The position numbers and the translations under genes were made by a program. From an uncultured Acidobacteriia bacterium (GTDB lineage Bacteria > Acidobacteriota > Terriglobia > Bryobacterales > Bryobacteraceae): 64,000 nt of DNA. Below, piece by piece: positions 50,869-60,208 of this stretch. The stretch covers positions 1 through 64,000 of the forward strand of contig CAINNJ010000022.1 of NCBI GenBank assembly GCA_903851195.1, read 5' to 3'. The notes beneath the pieces were generated by a model, which did no database searches, was not told the DNA's origin, and was given only the letters and a program-made list of their open reading frames with translations. The first letter of the stretch is position 1. Each line of letters begins with the position of its first letter.

Positions 50869-52055
50869 TTCAGCAACACCGTAATTAAATCCCCCGCCTG
50901 ATATTCCGCACGGTCGGCGTCGGCCACCAGAAACGCGTTCGCGCGGGACAGCGCCGGCACATCGCCTGACCCCTGCCAGTCTACAGGTGTGATCTCCAGG
51001 CAACTCAAAGTCGCGGGCAGGAAGCGGGTCAGACCGGGTTTGTGGCGGAAGGGCTTCGAGAGTTTCGCGAGGGTCATCGGCAGCGGAGCGTCGGTCGCGC
51101 CGCCGAGTAATTCCAGCGCCGCGCGCGCGAACAGTTCGAAGGTGACCATGGTGGAGCCGGGATTTCCCGGCAGTCCGAAGAAGAAGGTTTCCCGAGCCCG
51201 CCCGAAGACCAGCGGCTGCCCCGGCTGGATTCGCACGCGGTCGAAGAAGAACTCGGCGTCCAATTCCGCGAGAGCCGGCTCCACGACGTCGTATTTGCCT
51301 GCCGAGACGCCGCCCGTCAGCAGCAGGAGGTCCGCCTGCAGACCCTGTTCCACCAGCGCCTTTGTTTCCGCCAGAGTATCCGGCGCGACCGGGAGCATGA
51401 CGGGGATGCCGCCGGCCCGCTCCACCTGCGCCGCGAGGGACCAGGCATTGGAATTGCGAATCTGATTCGGACCGGGCGTCTCTTCCACGCCCACGATTTC
51501 ATCGCCCGTCGGCAGGATGGCTACCCGGGGCTTCTCGTAGACCGACACGGTGGCATGGCCGGTAGTCGCGAGCAGGGAAACGGTGGCGAAGTCGATGCGA
51601 TGGCCTTTCGAAGCCAGGATCTGTCCCGCCCGCGCTTCGCAGCCGCGCGGCGCGATGTTGGCCCCGCTGGTCAGGGTCTGTTCGGTGGACACCGTGCCGT
51701 CTTCGTTGCGGCGGCAATGTTCCACCATGACGACGACGTCGGGACCATTCGGCACCGGGGCGCCCGTCATGATTTCCACCGCTTCGCCGGGGCCCGTTGT
51801 TCCGACGAAGCCGCTGCCCGCGCGGACCTCGCCGACGACGCGCACCGTTCCGGGGAGATCCGCGGCGCGCAGGGCGAAGCCGTCGCGGGTGGCGCGGTCG
51901 AAGGGGGGGTAGTCTCGGTCGGCCGGGATGTCTTCGGCGAGCACGCGCCCGAGCGCTTCGCTCAGATTCACGATCTGCGTGCGCGGCGGTTGCAGGCGGG
52001 CACGCAGTTCGCGAAGCACCGTAGAACGCGCGTCAATGAAGGAGAGAGCTTGCAA
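50865..52055 (-). CDS. moeA: molybdopterin molybdenumtransferase MoeA
   Basis: 396 residues starting with TTG. DYPPFDRATRDGFALRAADLPG near the start is the MoeA N-domain pattern. The central part has TGDEIV and NSNAWSLAAQVERAGG, and LTGGVSAGKYDVV is the molybdopterin site. Inserts molybdate into adenylated molybdopterin. First in the operon with moaC and mogA. Confidence 0.92.
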   Translation of the reverse strand: MQALSFIDARSTVLRELRARLQPPRTQIVNLSEALGRVLAEDIPADRDYPPFDRATRDGFALRAADLPGTVRVVGEVRAGSGFVGTTGPGEAVEIMTGAPVPNGPDVVVMVEHCRRNEDGTVSTEQTLTSGANIAPRGCEARAGQILASKGHRIDFATVSLLATTGHATVSVYEKPRVAILPTGDEIVGVEETPGPNQIRNSNAWSLAAQVERAGGIPVMLPVAPDTLAETKALVEQGLQADLLLLTGGVSAGKYDVVEPALAELDAEFFFDRVRIQPGQPLVFGRARETFFFGLPGNPGSTMVTFELFARAALELLGGATDAPLPMTLAKLSKPFRHKPGLTRFLPATLSCLEITPVDWQGSGDVPALSRANAFLVADADRAEYQAGDLITVLLK

Positions 52056-52355
52056 CCCTACAGTTTAGCGTTGGCAAGGCAGGGAAGTTGCCCAGGTATG
52101 GGTTATGCCTCGATCGCGCGCCGCAGGCGTGCTGACATGACAGGCCCGACGTTAGCCGAGCGGATTTCACCTGGTGCATGACCGCGATTGATTAGGCTGG
52201 TACGATGACGCCGCCCGGCCAGCGAAAAGGGCCGAGAAGCCGGCGCGCGATACGCGCCCGAGACCGCCCGCAACCCACGCGCAGCCGTTCAGCGGCGCCA
52301 ACGCGCTTCGGATGAAGGCCCCGTCCCCGAGAGGGAGAGGTAAAGAGGGCGATTG
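52056..52355. other. intergenic region between moeA and the R-M system
   Basis: 300 bp with overlapping Arg-rich open frames that are composition artefacts. It must contain the leftward moeA promoter. I see nothing else I can name. Confidence 0.4.
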
Positions 52356-52383
52356 TTGACGATCCGAACGGATCAAGTAAACT
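52356..52383 (+). promoter_or_regulatory. sigma70-type promoter with operator-like palindrome before the R-M operon
   Basis: TTGACG (52356-52361) and TAAACT (52378-52383) are separated by 16 bp. Between and across them lies the inverted repeat GATCC-GAAC-GGATC (52361-52374), where a repressor could block the polymerase. No control (C) protein gene is present, so the repressor, if any, may be the methyltransferase itself or a host protein. Confidence 0.5.
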
Positions 52384-52491
52384 ACGGGGATTCTGCCCCT
52401 CAGCCGATAGAGAGGGGTGAAGCTCCGCCGCACAGCGCAGAACATCCAGTCGGGTTTCTGTTTTATGATTGACGTTAACGAGGCCCCCCGG

Positions 52492-54159
52492 ATGTCGCTT
52501 GCCACCAACCCGTTGCTTCAACTCACTGGCAAGCAGGATCATCTATGGAATGAATTTGAAGCCATCTTCCCAACGGAAATGGAACTCGTTTCCGCCGCCG
52601 TCGCTTTGGGAGCTGATGCGGTGAAACCGTGGTCTGCCCCGGAGATTGAGCTGGCCCGCGCGGCCCGGATGACGCTGCTCACCAAAGCAAAACTTTCCAC
52701 GCTCCGGAATTTGATCCGAGCGGGTTATGACCCTTTGGGCGAGGCATTTTGCACGCTTCGTTCGCCTGCCGAGCGCCGCGAGAATGGCGCGACATACACG
52801 CCGGGCCCGATCGTGCGCTCAATGGTGGAGTGGGCTGCGGATCGTGGAACGCCAAAGCGCATTATCGATCCGGGCACAGGGTCTGCCCGTTTTCTTTTGC
52901 AGGCCGGCGAAACGTTTCCGCAAGCGTCTCTCATCGGAGTCGAGATTGACCCGCTTGCCGCTCTGATCGCGCGCGCCAATCTCGCGGTAGCCGGGTTCGC
53001 ACAGCGCTCACGCATCATCCTTGGAGACTACCGACGCTTTAACGAGCCCGTCGCCGACCCAACCCTCTACATCGGCAATCCGCCCTATGTCCGCCATCAT
53101 CAAATTACGCCGCAGTGGAAGGAATGGCTTTCGGCTGAAGCCGAGAAACTCGGCCACAAAGCCAGCCAGCTCGCAGGCCTTCATGTTCATTTTCTTCTGG
53201 CCACCGCGCGGAACGCGCGGCCCGGAGACTTCGGCGCGTTCATTACCGCAGCCGAGTGGCTTGATGTAAATTACGGCTCTCTGGTGCGGTCTCTTATAGT
53301 GGGCAAACTGGGCGGGCACAGCGTGACGGTGATTGAGCCGACAGCCCAGCCATTTCCGGACGCGGCGTCAACCGCCGCGATTACGACTTTTGAAATCGCA
53401 TCGAAGCCGACGTCCGTATTTTTTAGGCGCGTCGAAACTCTGCGCGACCTTGATGGGTTCAACAAAGGACGTAAAGTTCACCTCGAGCAGCTGATGACCG
53501 AAGCCCGATGGTCGCATCTGTCACGCTCCGCTAACAAGCCGCCCGAAGGGTATGTCGAACTGGGTGAGTTGTGCCGCGTTCATCGCGGTCAGGTCACCGG
53601 TGCGAACGACGTGTGGATCGCAGGGCCACATAGTTATGGCTTGCCGGATTCCGTTCTCTATCCGACCGTAACCCGGGCAAAAGAATTGATCGCCGCCGAT
53701 GGCATTCTCCGTGACGCCGCGAAGCTGCGGTGCGTGATTGATATTCCGGTCGAGCTGGACGAACTGGATTTATCCGAGCGGCGCGCAGTCGACCGTTTTC
53801 TTAAGATCGCGCGCGAAAAGAGAGCCAATGAAGGCTACGTCGCAAGCCACCGAAAAGCATGGTGGTCCGTGGGGCTGCGTTCCCCCGCCCCAATCATTTC
53901 CACATATATGGCGCGCCGCGCTCCGGCATTCGTCCTCAATGAAGCGGATGCCCGTCACATCAACATCGCGCACGGTTTGTATCCTCGCGACCCAATGACA
54001 GAGACTGCGCGGACCTCTCTGGTTCGCTTCCTGCAGACGAATATTTCCCAGCGTTCAGGCCGGACCTATGCAGGCGGTCTTACGAAGTTCGAGCCGCGGG
54101 AGATGGAGCGGCTAATCGTTCCGTCTCCCGCCATGCTCGCTGCCGGGGTCTTCCAGTGA
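52492..54159 (+). CDS. adenine-N6 DNA methyltransferase of a XamI-type R-M system
   Basis: About 555 residues from the ATG at 52492 (AACGAGG upstream); ATG at 52465 and GTG at 52417 extend it. SAM-binding motif I: IDPGTGSARFL (about 125-135). Catalytic motif IV: IGNPPYVRHH (N-P-P-Y at about 196-199), marking an N6-adenine enzyme of the gamma type. The rest has the target-recognition part. The stop overlaps the restriction gene by ATGA. With a XamI-type partner, the site may be GTCGAC, which is inference from the family name. Confidence 0.88.
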   Translation: MSLATNPLLQLTGKQDHLWNEFEAIFPTEMELVSAAVALGADAVKPWSAPEIELARAARMTLLTKAKLSTLRNLIRAGYDPLGEAFCTLRSPAERRENGATYTPGPIVRSMVEWAADRGTPKRIIDPGTGSARFLLQAGETFPQASLIGVEIDPLAALIARANLAVAGFAQRSRIILGDYRRFNEPVADPTLYIGNPPYVRHHQITPQWKEWLSAEAEKLGHKASQLAGLHVHFLLATARNARPGDFGAFITAAEWLDVNYGSLVRSLIVGKLGGHSVTVIEPTAQPFPDAASTAAITTFEIASKPTSVFFRRVETLRDLDGFNKGRKVHLEQLMTEARWSHLSRSANKPPEGYVELGELCRVHRGQVTGANDVWIAGPHSYGLPDSVLYPTVTRAKELIAADGILRDAAKLRCVIDIPVELDELDLSERRAVDRFLKIAREKRANEGYVASHRKAWWSVGLRSPAPIISTYMARRAPAFVLNEADARHINIAHGLYPRDPMTETARTSLVRFLQTNISQRSGRTYAGGLTKFEPREMERLIVPSPAMLAAGVFQ

Positions 54160-55100
54160 TCGATCCGCCGCTCTGGTCAAAAGAAAGGCTCGACGAAGAT
54201 CTGCACAAAGCCATTGCGGTTTTTCGAAAAGAGCGGCTGGAAGAGCCACTCGAAGATTACCTCGAAGCATTCGATCAGTATCAGGGACACGTTGAGGAGT
54301 TTCTGGAAACGACCGTTGATCTTTCAGAACTCGATAGCCAGGCGCTTGCGGTCCTCACCGATCCGAATTTGCTGGAGACCTTCAGATATTTTGCCGCACC
54401 GCCTTTATCGGAGGACGATCTTCAGGTGCTTGCGGAAGCGCCGACGCTGGCGAAAGGGCAGCTTCGGAAAAATCCTGACCACGTTAAGCGACTGGTTGAG
54501 ACAGTGCGTGCGGTTCTTGATCGGCGTCGTTTCGCATGGGTTGTCGAAGGCCGGGAACCCACGGAAGCAGAAAGAGGTGCCGCCGTTATGGCCTCCGCGG
54601 CTTTGTTGGCAGCCCGTCGAGTCGAGACAAAAAGGCGCACCACCGGGAAGAAGCAACAGGAAGCGAGCGTGAAGCAGGCACTCGTGGAGGTTGGATTGAA
54701 AGAGGTCAGAAGGAGACCAATCCCTAATGTCACGCTGGGCCCGGCAGCGGGCGAGTTTTGTGGAGAGAGCCTTCTGGGGTTAGCCAAAGCCGACGCGAAA
54801 CCGGACAAAGGTCGACTGGCGGATATAGTGTTGCGGCTCTGGGATCACAGGCTCATGCCGATCGAATGCAAAGTCTCCAACTCTGAGTTGAACTCCGTGA
54901 AACGGCTAAACAATGACGCAGCGGTCAAAGCCGGAACGTGGAAGAGAGATTTCGGCGTCCATCAGGTGGTTCCGACCGTCGTTTTGAGCGGCGTATATGG
55001 CCTGTATAATCTGCTCGACGCGCAGGAGAGGGGCCTCACGATTTTCTGGGCCCACGATCTTAGGCCGCTCACCGATTTTCTGACGAGAACGAAGCCGTAA
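54156..55100 (+). CDS. XamI-family type II restriction endonuclease
   Basis: 314 residues, characteristic of the XamI family: PPLWSKERLDEDLHKAIAVFRKERLEEPLEDYLEAFDQYQG near the start and LADIVLRLWDHRLMPIECKVSNSELNSVKRLNNDAAVKAG later. The latter is the PD-(D/E)XK core: Asp in ADIV (about 223), Glu and Lys in ECK (about 236-238). Looks intact. It is translated in step with the methyltransferase. The enzyme should cut DNA that lacks host methylation. Confidence 0.88.
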   Translation: MIDPPLWSKERLDEDLHKAIAVFRKERLEEPLEDYLEAFDQYQGHVEEFLETTVDLSELDSQALAVLTDPNLLETFRYFAAPPLSEDDLQVLAEAPTLAKGQLRKNPDHVKRLVETVRAVLDRRRFAWVVEGREPTEAERGAAVMASAALLAARRVETKRRTTGKKQQEASVKQALVEVGLKEVRRRPIPNVTLGPAAGEFCGESLLGLAKADAKPDKGRLADIVLRLWDHRLMPIECKVSNSELNSVKRLNNDAAVKAGTWKRDFGVHQVVPTVVLSGVYGLYNLLDAQERGLTIFWAHDLRPLTDFLTRTKP

Positions 55101-55299
55101 AGTGTCACGAAACCGGCTGGCCCTCGAAGCGACAGTCGCTCTTTCGAGGTCGGAACGGGACCGCCTCAACGGTCCGACGGCGGCGTGCTCGCGTGAGTGG
55201 GAAAGCTTCTGGCGGACCAGGGCCTCGATCACATTCCCGATTGCGCATTTTCCTCCATCGAAGAAGACGACGACGGTTATGCATCGAATTCCGCGCGGG

Positions 55300-55659
55300 T
55301 CACGGCAGACGTTTCAGGGTATATTCGACCGTCTGGCCGCCGCCGGCGAAGTCAACCGTGAGTTTGATGGTGTCGCCTTCGACGACGCCCGTGTAGTTCA
55401 GCTTCATTTCGTTGCCCTGAAAATTCCCGTTGATCACGAAGCTGAGCTTGTTGCCCTCGATTTTTCCGTCCGCGAGCGTCGACTTACCCATAATCTGGCT
55501 TTCACTTTCGCCGGTGAGTTTCGTGCCGTCTACTTTGAACGTGAAGGTACGCTCGATGGTGCCGTTCGGGCCTTCCGCAGTACCCTTCCACTTCCCGCTG
55601 ATATCGGCGGCGAGGGCGGGGATCGCGAGGAGTGACAGGAGAACCAGAAGCCATTTCAT
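55300..55659 (-). CDS. small secreted protein
   Basis: 119 residues from the ATG at 55659. Signal peptide WLLVLLSLLAIPALA. The mature part is a beta-rich repeat-like fold (GKWKGTAEGPNGTIERTFTFKVDGTKLTGE, KIEGNKLSFVINGNFQGNEMKLNYTGVVEGDTIKLTVDF) in which short strands recur, like small lipocalin-type or DUF-type secreted proteins of Acidobacteria. Function unknown. The 198 bp between it and the restriction gene are not coding. Confidence 0.7.
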   Translation of the reverse strand: MKWLLVLLSLLAIPALAADISGKWKGTAEGPNGTIERTFTFKVDGTKLTGESESQIMGKSTLADGKIEGNKLSFVINGNFQGNEMKLNYTGVVEGDTIKLTVDFAGGGQTVEYTLKRLP

Positions 55660-55737
55660 GGGTTTTACTCTCTCGCATTCGTTGGCCCGGGTCAACCGGG
55701 CGGTTTTGCTGGTGCTGAATTCCTTTAGAATGGAATT

Positions 55738-56715
55738 ATGTCCAGCCTGAAAATTGCGTTCGTATTGGTCGCGGGCCTCGGCGCTTTGGCGGCTCAGACG
55801 GTTTCCGACTCACCCGGCGTTACGGTTGAAACGAATGGCGCCCATATGAGGCATCGCGGCGCCGTCTACTATCCCTCCGAAGCCGTAGCGAAACGTATCG
55901 AGGGAACCGTCACGGCACAGGTGAAACTGGACTCGACCGGGAGCGTTGTCGATGCAAGCATCGTCAGCGGTCCGGACGAATTTCGGAAGACGGTGCTGCT
56001 CTCGCTGCTGAACTGGCACTTCGGCGCGGATACGGCGAACAGCACACGGCAGGTGAGCATATTTTTCCGTCTTCCGGAAGGGACACCACAGCAGAGCCGG
56101 CCGGTCGCGGAGGCTCGCGCGAGCGATTTCAGGTTGCCGCCAAATCCGGCGGGATCCGAACCGACCAGCACCTTGAAATCGATCGTAATCCGGGGCCTGA
56201 GCGATGCGGATGAGCAGGCTCTCCGGGCAAAGCTGGGGGTTCACGAAGGAGAATCCGTAACGATGGAGTCGATGGTCAGGCTGTCGATTGTGGCTCACAT
56301 GTTCGACCAGCACCTGCGCATCGCCCCCGGTCGCACCGCGGCTAACGAAACCATTGTCACCATCTCCACGCCGGACGCGGACCAGCCACGAATACTCCCG
56401 GTCCCGGACGCCAGTTACAAGGGACCCGGAATCCGCGTTGGGGGCGCTGTGCAGCAGAGCAAACTGCTCTCGCAACCGGCGCCGGTCTATCCTCCGCTTG
56501 CCAAAGAGGCCCGCGTCCAGGGCGTGGTCAGGTTTGAAGCCGTGATCGGCAAGGATGGAGCGGTGCAGAACCTGCGTGTGATTTCCGGGCATCCGATTCT
56601 GATCCAGGCGGCGCAGGAGGCCGTAAAGCAGTGGACTTACCGGCCTACTTTGCTGAACGGAAATCCGACGGAAGTGGTGACCACCATCGACGTGAACTTC
56701 ACGCTGGCACAGTAG
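55738..56715 (+). CDS. TonB-C-domain secreted protein, copy 1
   Basis: 325 residues with a signal peptide (FVLVAGLGALAAQ). Two TonB C-terminal-like domains, at about 40-115 (YPSEAVAKRIEGTVTAQVKLDSTGSVVDASIVSGPDEFRK) and 245-320 (YPPLAKEARVQGVVRFEAVIGKDGAVQNLRVISGHPILIQAAQEAVKQWTYRPTLLNG), with a small POTRA-like part between (IVIRGLSDADEQALRAKLGVHEGE). TonB-C domains pass energy to outer-membrane receptors, but without a TM anchor this may be a decoy or a secreted binder. Its neighbour is a paralogue. Confidence 0.83.
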   Translation: MSSLKIAFVLVAGLGALAAQTVSDSPGVTVETNGAHMRHRGAVYYPSEAVAKRIEGTVTAQVKLDSTGSVVDASIVSGPDEFRKTVLLSLLNWHFGADTANSTRQVSIFFRLPEGTPQQSRPVAEARASDFRLPPNPAGSEPTSTLKSIVIRGLSDADEQALRAKLGVHEGESVTMESMVRLSIVAHMFDQHLRIAPGRTAANETIVTISTPDADQPRILPVPDASYKGPGIRVGGAVQQSKLLSQPAPVYPPLAKEARVQGVVRFEAVIGKDGAVQNLRVISGHPILIQAAQEAVKQWTYRPTLLNGNPTEVVTTIDVNFTLAQ

Positions 56716-56735
56716 CACCCGGGAACGAGGTTCAC

Positions 56736-57746
56736 ATGTCCAAAACAAAAGTCGTGTCGGTGTTCACGGCCAGTCTGATACTGCTGGCTGCATCCAGTTG
56801 GTTCGTCACCGGCACCATCCCGCTTTACGGTGCTCCCCAGATGGTTTTCGACGGTCCCGGCGTGGCGGTCGAGACAAACGGCGCCCGCCTGATGCACCGG
56901 GGGGCGGTGACTTATCCGGCCGAGGCGATGATGAAATTCATCGAAGGTACGGTCACCGCACAGGTGAAGCTGGATAGCTCCGGAAACGTGGTCGATGCAA
57001 ACATCGTCAGCGGACCGGACGAACTGCGCCGAGCCGTTTTGCAGTCCGTGCTGAACTGGCACTTCGGTTCCGATGCCGCGAACGGCACCCGGCAGGTGGC
57101 GATCACGTTCCGGATTCCCCAACAGAATCCGCTCCCTGCCGCCGAGGTGGTCCGCCACGAGGATTCCAATCCTGCCGAAGCGACGTCATCCGGAGAGATC
57201 CACCGACTGAAAAGCATCGTTGTCAGTGGCCTTGCAACTCCGGAGAAAGACGCTCTGATGGCGCGATTGCCGGTGCGAGAAGGCGATGCGTTCACGAGGG
57301 ATACGTTGAGTAAGGTTACGGCCGCCGTCCGTGTCTTCGACCATCACCTGGTGGTTGGAACCACGATTTCCCCGACGGACTACACGTTGCGGATCTCCAC
57401 ACCGGAAGCGTTAACGACTATGTATCCCCCACCGGCGCCGTACAGTTACAAGGGTCCGGGGATTCGCGTCGACCCCGTCGAGCAACAGAGTAAACTGCTA
57501 ACCAAACAGAATCCCGTCTATCCGCCGCTCGCCAAAGCGGCGCGCGTACAGGGCACCGTAAGGTTCGAAGCCGTTATCTCGAAAGAGGGCTCGATGCAGA
57601 ACCTTCATCTGCTCGCCGGCCCGCCGCTGCTGGTCCAGGCAGCCATGCAGGCGGTGCAACAGTGGACGTACCGGCCCACGTTGCTGAATAACAATCCGAC
57701 GGAAGTGGTGACCACCATCGAGGTGAACTTCACGCTGTCGCAATAG
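56736..57746 (+). CDS. TonB-C-domain secreted protein, copy 2
   Basis: 336 residues from ATG at 56736 with ACGAGG upstream. Same layout as the gene before it: N-terminal hydrophobic segment (FTASLILLAASSWFV), TonB-C, POTRA-like middle (IVVSGLATPEKDALMARLPVREGD), TonB-C. Strong similarity in both domains shows a tandem gene duplication; 20 bp separate the two. Confidence 0.83.
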   Translation: MSKTKVVSVFTASLILLAASSWFVTGTIPLYGAPQMVFDGPGVAVETNGARLMHRGAVTYPAEAMMKFIEGTVTAQVKLDSSGNVVDANIVSGPDELRRAVLQSVLNWHFGSDAANGTRQVAITFRIPQQNPLPAAEVVRHEDSNPAEATSSGEIHRLKSIVVSGLATPEKDALMARLPVREGDAFTRDTLSKVTAAVRVFDHHLVVGTTISPTDYTLRISTPEALTTMYPPPAPYSYKGPGIRVDPVEQQSKLLTKQNPVYPPLAKAARVQGTVRFEAVISKEGSMQNLHLLAGPPLLVQAAMQAVQQWTYRPTLLNNNPTEVVTTIEVNFTLSQ

Positions 57747-57811
57747 CCTGCTTGCCCTGGTAAGCCCCGGTGGGACAATGAAGTTTGTCCCCCACGGGTG
57801 CCCGGAAGGCG

Positions 57812-60208
57812 ATGAATGCGTGGTTCGCCTCCCGCGGCTGGAAACCATTTCGCTTCCAGCGGGAAGTCTGGGATGCCTACGCGAACGGCGAATCTGGCCT
57901 GATCCATGCGGCCACCGGCACCGGCAAAACCTATGCCGCGTGGCTGGGTCCGCTGCTCGAATGGATGACCGGCGATGGCGAAACCTACCCGCCTCTGCGC
58001 GTCCTCTGGATCACGCCGCTGCGCGCTCTGGTGGCCGATACCGAGCAGTCGCTGCGCACCCCGCTGAAAGACCTGAATATCCCCTGGCGCATGGAATCGA
58101 GGACCGGGGATACCCGTGCGTCCATCCGCGCGAAGCAGGAGAAACGCCTTCCCACCGCGCTGGTCACGACCCCTGAAAGTCTTGCCCTGCTGCTCTCCCG
58201 GCCCGAAGCGCAGGAGCAGTTCAGTCACTTGCATCTGGTGATCGTCGACGAGTGGCATGAACTCATGGGGACGAAGCGCGGCGTGCTGACCGAACTCGAA
58301 CTGGCCCGCCTGCGCCGCTTGAATCCGAATCTGCGGACGTGGGGGCTTTCGGCCACCCTAGGCAACCTGGATGCCGCCGCGGCCACGCTGCTGGGCGACC
58401 GCGCGGCGGGGGCGCGCATGGTTCGCGGTGTGGTCCCCAAAACCGTGCGCATCGATTCGCTGCTCCCGGAGCATATGGACCGCTTCCCGTGGGCCGGCCA
58501 TCTGGGCGTCAATATGCTGCCGCAGGTGGTCGCCGCCATTGAGGAAGGCGCGACGACGCTCGTCTTCACTAACACGCGCTCGCAGTGCGAGATCTGGTAT
58601 CAGGCGATCCTCGAAGCCAAACCGGACTGGGCCGGGCTGATCGCGATTCACCACGGCTCGCTCGAACGCAAGCTGCGCGACTGGGTGGAGGATGGGTTGC
58701 GCGCCGGTACGCTCCGCTGCGTGGTCTGCACCAGCAGTCTGGACCTGGGCGTGGACTTCTCGCCCGTCGACCGCGTGATCCAGATCGGCAGCCCGAAGGG
58801 CGTGGCGCGCCTGCTGCAGCGCGCCGGCCGCAGCGGACACCGACCCGGCGTGGTGAGCCGCATCACGTGCGTCCCCACGCATGCTTTTGAACTGGTGGAG
58901 GTATGCGCGTCGCGCGACGCCGCGCTCGCCGGGGCGATCGAGAGCCGGTTCCCGGTGGAACGGCCGCTCGACCTGCTGGCCCAGCACGCCGTCACCATCG
59001 CGCTGGGCGGCGGCTTCCGCGCGGACGAGCTGCTCGCCGAGGTCCGCACCACGTATGCGTACCGGCAGGTCAGCGATATCGAGTGGGCGTGGGTGCTCGA
59101 CTTCATTACGCGCGGCGGGGAGGCGTTACGCGCTTATCCCGAGTTCCAGCGGGTTGAAGTGGAAGACGGCGTGTATCGCGTAACGAACCGGCAGATCGCG
59201 CGGCGGCATCTGCTCTCCATAGGCACCATCGTGGCCGACGCGTCCATTGAGGTCCGCTATCTTTCGGGAGGCCGACTGGGCAGCGTGGAGGAGAGCTTCA
59301 TCTCGCGCCTGCGGCCCGGCGAGCATTTTTTCTTCGCGGGCAAGTCGCTCGAATTCGTGCGGGTGCACCAGATGGTGGCGCAGGTGCGGAAAGGGCATGG
59401 CGAGGCGGGCTCTGTGCCGCGCTGGGACGGCGCGCGCATGGCGCTTTCGAGCGAGCTTGCCGATGCTGTCCGCGAACGCCTCGACCAGGCTCGTCGGGGC
59501 GTTTTCGAAGGCCCGGAGATGCGCTCGGTCAAGCCGGTGCTCGACACGCAGGCGAAGCTTTCCGCGATCCCCGGCCGCCACGAACTGCTGATCGAACGCG
59601 TGGAAACCAGCGACGGCCACCACCTGTTCTTCTATCCGTTTGAAGGCCGGCTGGTGCATGAGGGGCTGGCCGCGCTGTTCGCGTGGCGGCTGTCCCGGCT
59701 GCGCCCCATCACGTTCAGCATGGCGATGAACGATTACGGGGTGGAACTGCTTGCGCCGGACCCCGCGCCGCTTGAGGACGCCCTCGCGGCCGGTCTGCTC
59801 AGCCCGGCGAATCTGGTGGATGACATTCCGGCCAGTCTGAACGCCGCCGAGATGGCGCGGCGTCAGTTCCGGGAAATCGCGCGCATCGCGGGCCTGACAT
59901 TCACGGGCTATCCCGGACAGAACAAGTCCGTGCGCCAGATGCAGGCCTCGTCGGGACTGTTATTCGATGTGTTCGTGAAGTACGACAGCGGCAATCTGCT
60001 GATCGAGCAGGCGCACCGCGAGGTGCTGGAGCGCAATCTGGAGCGCAGCCGGCTGGGGCAGACGCTGGAACGGCTCTCGCACAGTGAAGTTCGTATCATG
60101 GTTATTCAGCGCCCTTCACCGCTATCCTTCCCGATCCTGGTGGATCGCACCCGGCACCGCCTCAGTTCCGAGAAACTGGCGGACCGGATCCGCCGCATGA
60201 CTGCATGA
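57812..60208 (+). CDS. ligase-associated DNA damage response DEXH helicase
   Basis: About 798 residues from the ATG at 57812 (GGAAGG just before). Lhr-type: Walker A ATGTGKT (about 35-41), DEWH box (about 148-151), SATLGNLDAAA, and QRAGRSGHRPG as motif VI. The C-terminal half carries the winged-helix and Lhr-specific domains (FISRLRPGEHFFFAGKSLEFVRVH). Works on damaged or nicked DNA. Overlaps pdeM by 4 bp. The usual partner genes, ATP-dependent DNA ligase and beta-lactamase-fold exonuclease, are not next to it here. Confidence 0.88.
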   Translation: MNAWFASRGWKPFRFQREVWDAYANGESGLIHAATGTGKTYAAWLGPLLEWMTGDGETYPPLRVLWITPLRALVADTEQSLRTPLKDLNIPWRMESRTGDTRASIRAKQEKRLPTALVTTPESLALLLSRPEAQEQFSHLHLVIVDEWHELMGTKRGVLTELELARLRRLNPNLRTWGLSATLGNLDAAAATLLGDRAAGARMVRGVVPKTVRIDSLLPEHMDRFPWAGHLGVNMLPQVVAAIEEGATTLVFTNTRSQCEIWYQAILEAKPDWAGLIAIHHGSLERKLRDWVEDGLRAGTLRCVVCTSSLDLGVDFSPVDRVIQIGSPKGVARLLQRAGRSGHRPGVVSRITCVPTHAFELVEVCASRDAALAGAIESRFPVERPLDLLAQHAVTIALGGGFRADELLAEVRTTYAYRQVSDIEWAWVLDFITRGGEALRAYPEFQRVEVEDGVYRVTNRQIARRHLLSIGTIVADASIEVRYLSGGRLGSVEESFISRLRPGEHFFFAGKSLEFVRVHQMVAQVRKGHGEAGSVPRWDGARMALSSELADAVRERLDQARRGVFEGPEMRSVKPVLDTQAKLSAIPGRHELLIERVETSDGHHLFFYPFEGRLVHEGLAALFAWRLSRLRPITFSMAMNDYGVELLAPDPAPLEDALAAGLLSPANLVDDIPASLNAAEMARRQFREIARIAGLTFTGYPGQNKSVRQMQASSGLLFDVFVKYDSGNLLIEQAHREVLERNLERSRLGQTLERLSHSEVRIMVIQRPSPLSFPILVDRTRHRLSSEKLADRIRRMTA

